Of a DNA stretch of 9,111 nt, positions 1 to 5,996 are shown in pieces. Origin of the DNA: Actinomycetota bacterium. GTDB lineage: Bacteria > Actinomycetota > Acidimicrobiia > Acidimicrobiales > Ilumatobacteraceae. The notes beneath the pieces are model-generated. The model was not told the origin of the DNA. It did no database searches and saw only the letters and a program-made list of their open reading frames with translations. Position numbers and translations under genes: made by a program. The stretch is taken from the NCBI GenBank assembly GCA_009705435.1, contig WLTJ01000047.1, positions 1-9,111 on the forward strand. Reading direction: 5' to 3'. Position 1 is the stretch's first letter. The number at the start of each line of letters is the position of its first letter.

Positions 1-692
1 AGAGCAGGTTCCAAAGAATCCAACAAGTCAAAAATATCGGGAGTTAGCGCGTAGCGCCCAATGATGGCCAGATCGCTCGGAGCATCTGCCACGTTGGGCT
101 TTTCAATGACCTTGGTAAACGGCAAAGAGTCAATGCCATCCGCTGTTGATATTGGACCTACCGGGGTCACAATGCCGTAGCGGAATAACTCCGCAGTTGG
201 CATCTGTTTGAGAGCCACGGATCCCACGCCGGTGGATTGCGTCAGCGTGGCTAGATCTTGCAACAAAGATGAATCAGACATCAATTCGTCGGGCAACATG
301 ACAAAGAAGGCTTCATCTCCGACGGCTTCACGAGCACAGGCAACTGCGTGCCCCAAACCGCGAGGCTGATCCTGATAGGCGAAAGAAACTCGGACGTCTT
401 GGCGATAACGCCGCAATTGATCAGCCAAAACCCCCCGACCCTGTTTTTCAAGGCTTGACTCCACGCCCAGATCGGTAGCGAAATAGTTCTCAATAGCTGG
501 CTTAGCGTGACTCGTGACGATCACGAGATGGTCAACCCCCGCCCCAAGGGCTTCGTCGATGATCAACTGCAGTGCTGGCCGATCAAGAATGGGCAACAAT
601 TCCTTCGGTACAGACTTGGTCGCTGGCAACATACGGGTGCCTTGGCCGGCCGCTGGAATAACTGCAGTATGGATCCGTGGGGTGATCGCCAT
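1..692 (-). CDS. galU: UTP-glucose-1-phosphate uridylyltransferase, 5' part (cut by window edge)
   Basis: Makes UDP-glucose from UTP and glucose-1-phosphate in the cytosol, supplying glycan and glycolipid synthesis. I translated the minus strand from the ATG at 692-690; the first 230 residues are present and the rest (about 60-70 residues in this family) lies beyond base 1. Visible motifs: the nucleotide-binding loop PAAGQGTRMLPATKSVPKE at residues 13-31 (conserved G16, G18, R20, K26, K30), QPRGLGHAV at 109-117, the metal-site segment FVMLPDELM at 130-138 (D135), and a C-terminal-half EKPNVADAPSDLAIIGRYAL segment typical of GalU. The start is well fixed: an in-frame TAG lies four codons upstream. 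A GGAG is only 1 nt from the ATG, too close to be a Shine-Dalgarno site, while TAGAGT sits at -12 to -7, suggesting a leaderless mRNA. It diverges from the fmdB-like gene; the galU-fmdB neighbourhood is also seen in mycobacteria. Confidence 0.95.
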   Translation of the reverse strand, partial: MAITPRIHTAVIPAAGQGTRMLPATKSVPKELLPILDRPALQLIIDEALGAGVDHLVIVTSHAKPAIENYFATDLGVESSLEKQGRGVLADQLRRYRQDVRVSFAYQDQPRGLGHAVACAREAVGDEAFFVMLPDELMSDSSLLQDLATLTQSTGVGSVALKQMPTAELFRYGIVTPVGPISTADGIDSLPFTKVIEKPNVADAPSDLAIIGRYALTPDIFDLLDSLEPA

Positions 693-698
693 GCTCCG

Positions 699-704
699 AC
701 TCTA
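699..704 (-). promoter_or_regulatory. Putative -10 element of galU (TAGAGT), leaderless geometry
   Basis: On the minus strand TAGAGT matches the TANNNT -10 consensus and ends exactly 6 nt before the galU ATG, placing transcription initiation at or next to the A of the start codon. No convincing -35 hexamer is visible 16-18 bp upstream. The spacing matches that at three other genes in this window, which is the main support. Confidence 0.5.
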
Positions 705-708
705 GACT
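703..708 (+). promoter_or_regulatory. Putative -10 element of the fmdB-like gene (TAGACT)
   Basis: TAGACT on the plus strand would place initiation near base 715, giving a leader of about 17 nt that contains the GGAGAG ribosome-binding site at 718-723, 8 nt before the ATG at 732. It overlaps the opposing galU -10 element through the palindrome TCTAGA at 701-706. No -35 was recognised. Confidence 0.35.
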
Positions 709-731
709 TTGGACTTCGGAGAGAACCCCCC

Positions 732-1079
732 ATGCCTACTTACGTTTACAAATTTACCGACACCGAAGAAACGATTGAAGTCCATCAGGCCTTCACCGAG
801 GATGCTTTGACGCAGTATCCACATCCCTCCGACGGCACCGTTCGCCCCGTCAAAAAGGTTTTCCAGCCGGTCGGCGTGACCTTCAAGGGTGGCGGCTTTT
901 ATAAGACAGACAGTCGTGGTGGTTCGGCTAGTACGACACCAGCGGCGACACCAAGTACCGATTCGGGTTCGTCGACCTCTGAATCAACTGCTGCTCCTGC
1001 GGCGACCCCCGCTGCAACGGCGACCACCGCTGCAACTCCTGCTCCATCTTCGACGCCGTCTACCTCAAAGACCCCGTAA
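732..1079 (+). CDS. FmdB-like small protein without the zinc-ribbon cysteines
   Basis: 115 residues. The N-terminal 62 residues align by eye with the FmdB/CxxC_CXXC_SSSS regulatory zinc-ribbon family: MPTYVYKF at the start, LTQYPHP where the family has LTxCPxC, then FQPVGVTFKGGGFYKTDSR (44-62), the family's best-conserved end. All four expected cysteines are replaced: F8, T11, Y29 and P32. The protein has no cysteine at all, so it cannot bind zinc in the usual way. Residues 63-115 are a low-complexity Ser/Thr/Ala/Pro tail, probably disordered. The start at 732 was preferred over the in-frame ATG at 507 because homology begins here, GGAGAG (718-723) is well placed, and the longer form would run antisense through galU. 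Mycobacterium tuberculosis Rv0991c (Ruc), a redox-regulated chaperone near galU, is the closest studied relative I can name; function here is unknown. Confidence 0.85.
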   Translation: MPTYVYKFTDTEETIEVHQAFTEDALTQYPHPSDGTVRPVKKVFQPVGVTFKGGGFYKTDSRGGSASTTPAATPSTDSGSSTSESTAAPAATPAATATTAATPAPSSTPSTSKTP

Positions 1080-1093
1080 CCCCAAGTAATTCG

Positions 1094-1924
1094 TTATCGC
1101 CACGCTGAGGCAGCGATGACGACCACAGCCACACCAGCGGCGAGGCGATAGATCACGAAGGCGTTGAATGTTTGAGTTTTAATCAAACGCAATAAGCCTG
1201 CAACTGCCAGCCAGCCCGATAATCCTGCGGTCACAATTCCGATCAGCATCGGCAACGCAAGACCGTCTGGAACTCCGTCATTCAATAACTTCGTCAACTT
1301 CACGAGTACTGCCCCAGCAGTGACAGGAATACTCAAGAGAAATGAAAAACGCACCGCCGAGTCGCGATCAAAACCTAACAATCGCGCCGCTGAAATACTG
1401 ATTCCCGAACGAGAGGTTCCAGGGTTGAGTGCCAAAACTTGCGCCACTCCAATGAGGCCCGCGTCGCGTCGCGACATCTGAGAAAAGTCTCGCTCTCCAG
1501 TGCGTCGATCTGCCCATGCTAAAACCAAAGCAAAAACCATGAGCGAAACGCCAATGATGACTGGCTTACCCAAGTTTTCATCCACCCAGTTTCCAAAGAT
1601 TGCACCGAATAATGCTGCGGGAATACTGGCCACAACCAACAACCATGCCAAGCGACCCTCGGGAGTACTGGGGCGTTGACGTTGAAAAACCATTCGTAGA
1701 CCGTCTTGGATGTACTTCGCAAGATCCTTGCGAAAATAGCCCGCAACGGCGATCAAAGTTCCGAGGTGAAGAGCAACGTCAAAGGCTTTTTCTACTGAAA
1801 CATCCGCAAAATCATTCCAACCCATAAGCCATGGAACGAGCAACAAGTGGCCACTTGATGACACTGGTAAAAACTCAGTGAGTCCCTGAACGAGTCCAAG
1901 AACAATGGCATGAAAGATTGGCAT
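1094..1924 (-). CDS. uppP: Undecaprenyl-diphosphatase (UppP/BacA family)
   Basis: Integral membrane enzyme that removes a phosphate from undecaprenyl diphosphate, regenerating the carrier lipid for peptidoglycan and other cell-wall polymers; overproduction gives bacitracin resistance in known cases. 276 residues, the usual length. Signature motifs are intact: (E/Q)xxxE as QGLTE at 13-17 running into FLPVSSSGH (18-26, catalytic-region H26), FDVALHLGT at 48-56, and PGTSRSG at 168-174 with the essential arginine R172. Multiple hydrophobic segments span the protein (for example about 92-110, 121-137, 155-166, and several after 190). It is last in the minus-strand run, 17 bp after the pmbA stop. 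GAGGGA overlaps that stop but lies 13 nt from the ATG, longer than ideal; TAAACA occupies -12 to -7. Its end is separated by only 14 bp from the convergent fmdB-like gene, with no clear terminator between. Confidence 0.96.
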   Translation of the reverse strand: MPIFHAIVLGLVQGLTEFLPVSSSGHLLLVPWLMGWNDFADVSVEKAFDVALHLGTLIAVAGYFRKDLAKYIQDGLRMVFQRQRPSTPEGRLAWLLVVASIPAALFGAIFGNWVDENLGKPVIIGVSLMVFALVLAWADRRTGERDFSQMSRRDAGLIGVAQVLALNPGTSRSGISISAARLLGFDRDSAVRFSFLLSIPVTAGAVLVKLTKLLNDGVPDGLALPMLIGIVTAGLSGWLAVAGLLRLIKTQTFNAFVIYRLAAGVAVVVIAASAWR

Positions 1925-1941
1925 GAATACTGTTTAGTCCC

Positions 1942-3288
1942 TCAGGCGCCACTCATGGTGACGTCATGAATCACCAGTGACACACCGGTAGCACTCATCG
2001 GCAACCATTCGAGGTCTCCCCCGACTTCAGCAATGTCCAACAACATTCTTTGCAATGTTGAGGCAATGGTGAACTCGCGCACAGGCGCACCCAATGTTCC
2101 ATTCTTGATCAACAGACCAGCGGCCCCAGTACTGAAGTCGCCTGACACAGAGTTCACACCCGAGTGCAAACCCTGCACCTGCTGGATCAAAATGCCATCA
2201 TCAATGCCAGTCACAATCTCCGCTTGACTACGCGTGCCGGGCAGAATCTGCAATGCCAAACACCCAGCACCTGAACCACCACGACTTCCGTTTCCGGTAG
2301 TTGGCAAGCCCATGCGACGAGCGGAATAAGAACTCTGCACAAACTTTGATAACACGCCGTCTTGGATCAGCACATTACGTCGCGCCGCTAGTCCTTCACC
2401 ATCAATATCAGTGGCCGTATAAGCAAGCGGATTCGTTGGATCATCAACGAGAGTGAGTAGCGAATTGGCCACCGTTTCTCCCATGCGTTGTGCAAATAAA
2501 CTGCGACCCTTAACGACACTCTCGCCGTTCAAGGTTCCGCCAATAATGCTCAAGAATTGAGCCGTCACAAATGGGTCGAGGACAACCGTGACACGGCGAC
2601 TGTCTGGTTTGGTTGCTCCGAGCAACCGCGTCGCACGATCGACAGCTTCGCGAGCAGCACGCTCAACATCTAGTTCGTCCACATTGCGACCCACAGCGAA
2701 ACCAAAACCTGTTTGTGTTTCGTTACCGTCATCAGCCAAGGTGCCGACGCTGAGATAGCAGCCATTTTCCCGACCCGCAACGCGAATACCCGTTGTCGTT
2801 GCTACTGCTGCTTCGCCGGCAGCATCGGAATAATTTGAGTCGTCGACGCGGATACGCGAATCGCCTGCGAGTGTCAACTTCTCCAACAATTTCGCTAATT
2901 CAATCTTGCGTTGCGTCGTCGTGCGTTCCAAAGAATCGTTCCACAAACTTTGTGGCACAACCGCCACACCGTCAGGTTCAGCAAGTCCTGCCCATTCATC
3001 AGGTTCGCCATAACCCAAGTTGTCGCGCGCCTCAGCAAGGACTTCGGCAATTTCTGAGGCATCTAAAGTTCCGCAAGAAGAGGTTCCGGTTCGCCCATCG
3101 CGAATCACGCGAATGCCAATACTTTCACTTTGTGCCGAAACAAAATGCTCAACTTCGCCTTCATAAACACGAATCTCGGTTGAGAGACCACGACTGACAT
3201 AGGCCTCAACTTGTTCTCCTGGCGCAGCCATCGCCACAACTCGTTCAGCAATCACTAATAATTCTGCACTGCGATCTGGACTACTCAT
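1942..3288 (-). CDS. pmbA: TldE/PmbA subunit of the TldD-TldE metalloprotease
   Basis: 448 residues beginning MSSPDRSAELL. TldE (PmbA) is the non-catalytic partner that pairs with TldD to form a zinc protease channel that cleaves unfolded peptides, including leader peptides of some RiPPs such as microcin B17. Evidence: a family-typical C-terminal half with GGTLNGESVVKGRS, LHSGVNSVSGDFSTGAAGLLI and REFTIASTLQRMLLDIAEVGGD motifs, and absence of the HExxxH metal motif, which separates TldE from TldD. I chose the ATG at 3288-3286 rather than the longer reading frame (to 3375), because the extra 29 residues are antisense-like, are Trp/Arg-rich and overlap tldD. With this start, ATGA gives a 4-nt overlap with the tldD stop, the usual sign of translational coupling and 1:1 production. 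No Shine-Dalgarno site is needed or seen. Confidence 0.94.
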   Translation of the reverse strand: MSSPDRSAELLVIAERVVAMAAPGEQVEAYVSRGLSTEIRVYEGEVEHFVSAQSESIGIRVIRDGRTGTSSCGTLDASEIAEVLAEARDNLGYGEPDEWAGLAEPDGVAVVPQSLWNDSLERTTTQRKIELAKLLEKLTLAGDSRIRVDDSNYSDAAGEAAVATTTGIRVAGRENGCYLSVGTLADDGNETQTGFGFAVGRNVDELDVERAAREAVDRATRLLGATKPDSRRVTVVLDPFVTAQFLSIIGGTLNGESVVKGRSLFAQRMGETVANSLLTLVDDPTNPLAYTATDIDGEGLAARRNVLIQDGVLSKFVQSSYSARRMGLPTTGNGSRGGSGAGCLALQILPGTRSQAEIVTGIDDGILIQQVQGLHSGVNSVSGDFSTGAAGLLIKNGTLGAPVREFTIASTLQRMLLDIAEVGGDLEWLPMSATGVSLVIHDVTMSGA

Positions 3289-4676
3289 GAAGCAGTTCCA
3301 CCAATCGTCATTGACTTCACGCGCAATGTGGGTTGGCCATCGCCAACAGGAACTCCTTGCCCATCTTTGCCGCATGTTCCAGGGTTCCCCATCGCAAAGT
3401 CATTGCCCAAACGATCAATGTCACGCAACACTTGGGGACCATTGCCGATCAGGTTTCCTTCGCGCAAAGGTTCGGTGATCTCACCGTTTTCAATGAGATA
3501 TGCCTCGGTCATTCCAAAGACAAAATCACCCGTTGCAGTGTTCACACTTCCGCCCCCAAGGTGCGCAACGTAGACGCCGTTAGCCGTGTCCTTAATGATG
3601 TCGGCGGGGTTTTCTTCACCGTTCAAGACATAGGTGTTAGTCATGCGCACCATTGGTAAATCTTTATAGGACTGTCGTCGACCATTACCGCTTTGTGGGC
3701 GACCCTCTTTACGGGCCCGCAGATAATCCCACATGTAATCCGTCAGGATGCCATTTTCAATCAACACGTTGTATTGCGAAGGATGTCCTTCGTCGTCAAT
3801 GGCAATGGCTCCCCATTCGTGAGTCATTGTCCCATCATCCACCAAAGTCACCAGCGGAGAGGCCACCAATTCGCCGACCTTGCCGCGGTAAACGCTTGCA
3901 CCCTTAGCAACTAAATCTGCTTCAAGGCCATGTCCACATGCTTCGTGAAATAGCACTCCGCCACTTCCCGCTTTGATCACTACAGGTAATGAACCAGAAG
4001 GTGCAGGGCGGGCTTTCAATTTTGTCAGCGCCCGACCGGCGGCAGCTCGTGCCACATCTTCAACTTGCACTTTGTCGAATAACTCAAAGCCCATGGTGTG
4101 ACCCAACGAATCAAAGCCTGTCTGCATTCCAGCATCTCCGTTAGCAACGGCACTCACGCGTAGCAATGTCCGCACGCGTTCGTCGTGAGCCACGAGACCA
4201 TCGCTGTTAGCAATCACGATTCGTGTACGTCCATCGGAATATCCGGCTGACACTTGTGTGATCGCACCACCAGCGGAGCGCGCTGCGTCATCAACGCGAC
4301 GCAGCAAGTCAACCTTGGCTGCTTTGCCAATCGTCGACGGATCAATTTTGATTGGGCTGACAATACGTGCCGCCTGTGTCGTCAAAGCCACCACTTTGAT
4401 CCCACCGCCACCCTGACGGGCAGCCTCAGCAGCCACACGCGCCGCAGCCATCAGTCCTGCTTCGGACAAATCGGCAGTATGAGCAAAGCCTGTCGTCTCG
4501 CCAGCGATCACGCGAATGCCAGCGCCACGGTTGCGACCCGTGGACAACTGTTCAATCTTGCCGTCATCCAAACCGACTCCGGTTCCTCGCCAATCAGAAG
4601 CAAAAACTTCGGCGAAATCAGCGCCCGTACGAAGTCCTTCGGCCAAAACTCTCTCAAGAATGTCGTTGTCAATCAC
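3285..4676 (-). CDS. tldD: TldD catalytic subunit of the TldD-TldE metalloprotease
   Basis: 463 residues, the expected length. The zinc-protease motif HEACGH (HExxxH) is at 244-249 within GSGGVLFHEACGHGLEAD; H244 and H249 are metal ligands, E245 the catalytic base, and the third ligand should be C435 in the GTCGKDGQ segment. The glycine-rich strand LGGGSVNTATGDF and the end (RVKSMTIGG) are typical of TldD. The start codon is GTG at 4676-4674, 9 bp after the MFS stop. AGAGG directly abuts this GTG, too close for a normal Shine-Dalgarno site, whereas TAGGCT at -12 to -7 fits a leaderless promoter. Translation continues into pmbA through an ATGA overlap. The substrate is unknown: no RiPP precursor or modification enzyme is visible in this window, so a housekeeping peptide-processing role is as likely as natural-product maturation. 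Confidence 0.96.
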   Translation of the reverse strand: MIDNDILERVLAEGLRTGADFAEVFASDWRGTGVGLDDGKIEQLSTGRNRGAGIRVIAGETTGFAHTADLSEAGLMAAARVAAEAARQGGGGIKVVALTTQAARIVSPIKIDPSTIGKAAKVDLLRRVDDAARSAGGAITQVSAGYSDGRTRIVIANSDGLVAHDERVRTLLRVSAVANGDAGMQTGFDSLGHTMGFELFDKVQVEDVARAAAGRALTKLKARPAPSGSLPVVIKAGSGGVLFHEACGHGLEADLVAKGASVYRGKVGELVASPLVTLVDDGTMTHEWGAIAIDDEGHPSQYNVLIENGILTDYMWDYLRARKEGRPQSGNGRRQSYKDLPMVRMTNTYVLNGEENPADIIKDTANGVYVAHLGGGSVNTATGDFVFGMTEAYLIENGEITEPLREGNLIGNGPQVLRDIDRLGNDFAMGNPGTCGKDGQGVPVGDGQPTLRVKSMTIGGTAS

Positions 4677-4682
4677 CCTCTG

Positions 4683-4688
4683 AGCCTA
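4683..4688 (-). promoter_or_regulatory. Putative -10 element of tldD (TAGGCT) overlapping the MFS stop codon
   Basis: TAGGCT lies at -12 to -7 from the tldD GTG; its first three bases are the TAG stop codon of the upstream transporter gene. GAGACA at 4712-4707 (minus strand) matches four of six positions of TTGACA with an 18-bp spacer, so a complete sigma-70-like promoter is possible inside the end of the MFS gene. It would allow tldD-pmbA-uppP to be made independently of the transporter. Confidence 0.42.
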
Positions 4689-5951
4689 GCGAGAAGGCTC
4701 CGTGACTGTCTCAGACCGACGCAGTCGACTAACACCAAAAGTTGCCAACCCACAACACACCCCAGCGATGAGAAACGACGAGCGATACGAACCGGTGGCA
4801 TCACGCAACGCCCCCGCTCCCCAAGCAGCCACAGCCGCTCCAGTTTGGTGACCAGCAAAGACCCAGCCGTACACCAATGGTCCGCGTTGCACGCCAAACC
4901 GTTCAACACAGATGGCCACTGTCGGTGGAACAGTTGCCACCCAGTCCAGGCCGTAGAACACCATGAAGCCAATCAAGCCCATGCCACGGGTGCCAAGAAC
5001 CGGATCCAAGAACAACAGACTGAGACCGCGAAAGGCGTAATAGACCATCAAAAGTTTGGCGGGGTCAATTCGATCAGTGAGCCAACCCGAGGCAATCGTG
5101 CCGACAACATCGAAGACACCAATGAGTGCCAGGTAACTCGCGGCCTGTGTTGCAGTCACTGAATGGTCGTGGGCAGCAGCCAAAAAATGCGTTTGAATCA
5201 GCCCATTGGTTGACAAACCACAGACGAAGAAACTCCCCCATAACAACCAAAACACGCCACTGCGCTTCGCCGCCGTGAATGCCAAAAAGGCTGCTCGAAT
5301 TGGACGGTCAGAAGTCTCTGGAAGCACATAATCGTGCTCGGCCCCGTACGGCAAAAGCCCGACGTCGGAAGGGTAATTGCGCAACAGCAGAGCCACAAAC
5401 GGAATGACCGCTAATGCCGACAGAGCGATCGTCACCCCAACCCAACGCCAACCGTAATGATCGGCCAGTCGACTGAGGACGGGTAGAAATATCAATTGAC
5501 CACTGGCACCCGCTGCTGTCAATCCCCCAATGACCAGACCACGATTTTTGACAAACCAACGCGTAGCCACAGTGGATGCAAAAACCGTCGCCAAACATCC
5601 TGAGCCCGTACCGACGACACCTCCCCACAAAAGATACAAATGCCATGTCGTGGAAATCTGAGTGGTCAAGAGGGCCCCGATTGAAATCACCGATAGAGCC
5701 CAAATCGTGATCCGTCGGAGGCCATATTTCATTTGCAAAGCCGCCGCGAAAGGTCCGATAAAGCCATACAACAAAACGTTGATGCTGACCGCTGTCCCGA
5801 TCGTGCCACGTCCCCAGCCAAACTCTTTCTTCAGCGGATCAATCAAGATTGCTGGCGTTGACCTGAAGCCGGCAGCCCCCAAAAGAGTCAGAAATGCCAC
5901 GCCAAAGACCCACCAATGATAGTTCTTTTTCACTGATTGAGGAATCGCCAC
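4686..5951 (-). CDS. Major facilitator superfamily transporter (MCT/OFA-like)
   Basis: 421 residues with about 12 hydrophobic membrane segments in two halves separated by a polar loop near residues 205-235, the standard MFS plan. The first membrane segment runs about 13-33, followed by an STPAILIDPLKKEFGW stretch; segment 8-9 carries a motif-A-like GWLTDRID at 289-296 (G289, D293, R294), while the first-half motif A (ALQMKYGLRR) is degenerate. The pattern resembles monocarboxylate/oxalate-formate-type porters, and YGLDWVATVPPT in the second half recurs in bacterial members of this group. The substrate cannot be told from sequence. Start: GTG at 5951-5949, chosen because it gives the longest frame and TAACCT lies at exactly -12 to -7; a second in-frame GTG at 5933 is possible. 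No Shine-Dalgarno site is seen for either. The gene heads the tldD-pmbA-uppP run but may be only a neighbour. Confidence 0.92.
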   Translation of the reverse strand: MAIPQSVKKNYHWWVFGVAFLTLLGAAGFRSTPAILIDPLKKEFGWGRGTIGTAVSINVLLYGFIGPFAAALQMKYGLRRITIWALSVISIGALLTTQISTTWHLYLLWGGVVGTGSGCLATVFASTVATRWFVKNRGLVIGGLTAAGASGQLIFLPVLSRLADHYGWRWVGVTIALSALAVIPFVALLLRNYPSDVGLLPYGAEHDYVLPETSDRPIRAAFLAFTAAKRSGVFWLLWGSFFVCGLSTNGLIQTHFLAAAHDHSVTATQAASYLALIGVFDVVGTIASGWLTDRIDPAKLLMVYYAFRGLSLLFLDPVLGTRGMGLIGFMVFYGLDWVATVPPTVAICVERFGVQRGPLVYGWVFAGHQTGAAVAAWGAGALRDATGSYRSSFLIAGVCCGLATFGVSRLRRSETVTEPSR

Positions 5952-5957
5952 TGGCGA

Positions 5958-5963
5958 AGGTTA
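5958..5963 (-). promoter_or_regulatory. Putative -10 element of the MFS gene (TAACCT), leaderless geometry
   Basis: TAACCT on the minus strand ends 6 nt before the GTG start, so transcription should begin at the start codon. TAGGCA at 5986-5981 (minus strand) matches TTGACA at four of six positions with a 17-bp spacer, the best -35/-10 pair in the window. There is no Shine-Dalgarno site between it and the GTG. Confidence 0.5.
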
Positions 5964-5984
5964 GATCACGGGCCACACAATGCC

Positions 5985-5990
5985 TAGATT
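5985..5990 (+). promoter_or_regulatory. Putative -10 element of the PAP2 gene (TAGATT), leaderless geometry
   Basis: TAGATT ends 6 nt before the ATG at 5997; the intervening GTTTAT contains no ribosome-binding site. The -35 is weak at best (TTAGAT at 5961-5966, 18-bp spacer). The element overlaps the proposed -35 of the divergent MFS promoter. Confidence 0.5.
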
Positions 5991-5996
5991 GTTTAT

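Noticed and set aside
507..731. Extended N-terminus for the FmdB-like gene from the in-frame ATG at 507
   Set aside because: The extra 75 codons lie antisense to galU, show no homology, and the family's MPTY start with GGAGAG upstream is at 732.
1075..1130. Bidirectional terminator between the convergent fmdB-like and uppP genes
   Set aside because: The only matching arms (CCTCA before 1070 and TGAGG near 1106) are about 35 bp apart with no extended pairing or T-run.
3289..3375. Longer PmbA start giving 29 extra residues
   Set aside because: The extension overlaps tldD, is rich in Trp and Arg as in shadow frames, and would lose the ATGA coupling with the tldD stop.
4677..4681. AGAGG as the tldD ribosome-binding site
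   Set aside because: It directly abuts the GTG start with no spacer, so it cannot pair with 16S rRNA while the start codon is in the P site.
4254..5162. A 302-codon open frame on the plus strand across tldD and MFS
   Set aside because: It is antisense to two well-supported genes and spans their junction, its translation shows no recognisable domain or membrane pattern, and its composition (many Arg, His, Ser, Cys) is typical of a shadow frame.
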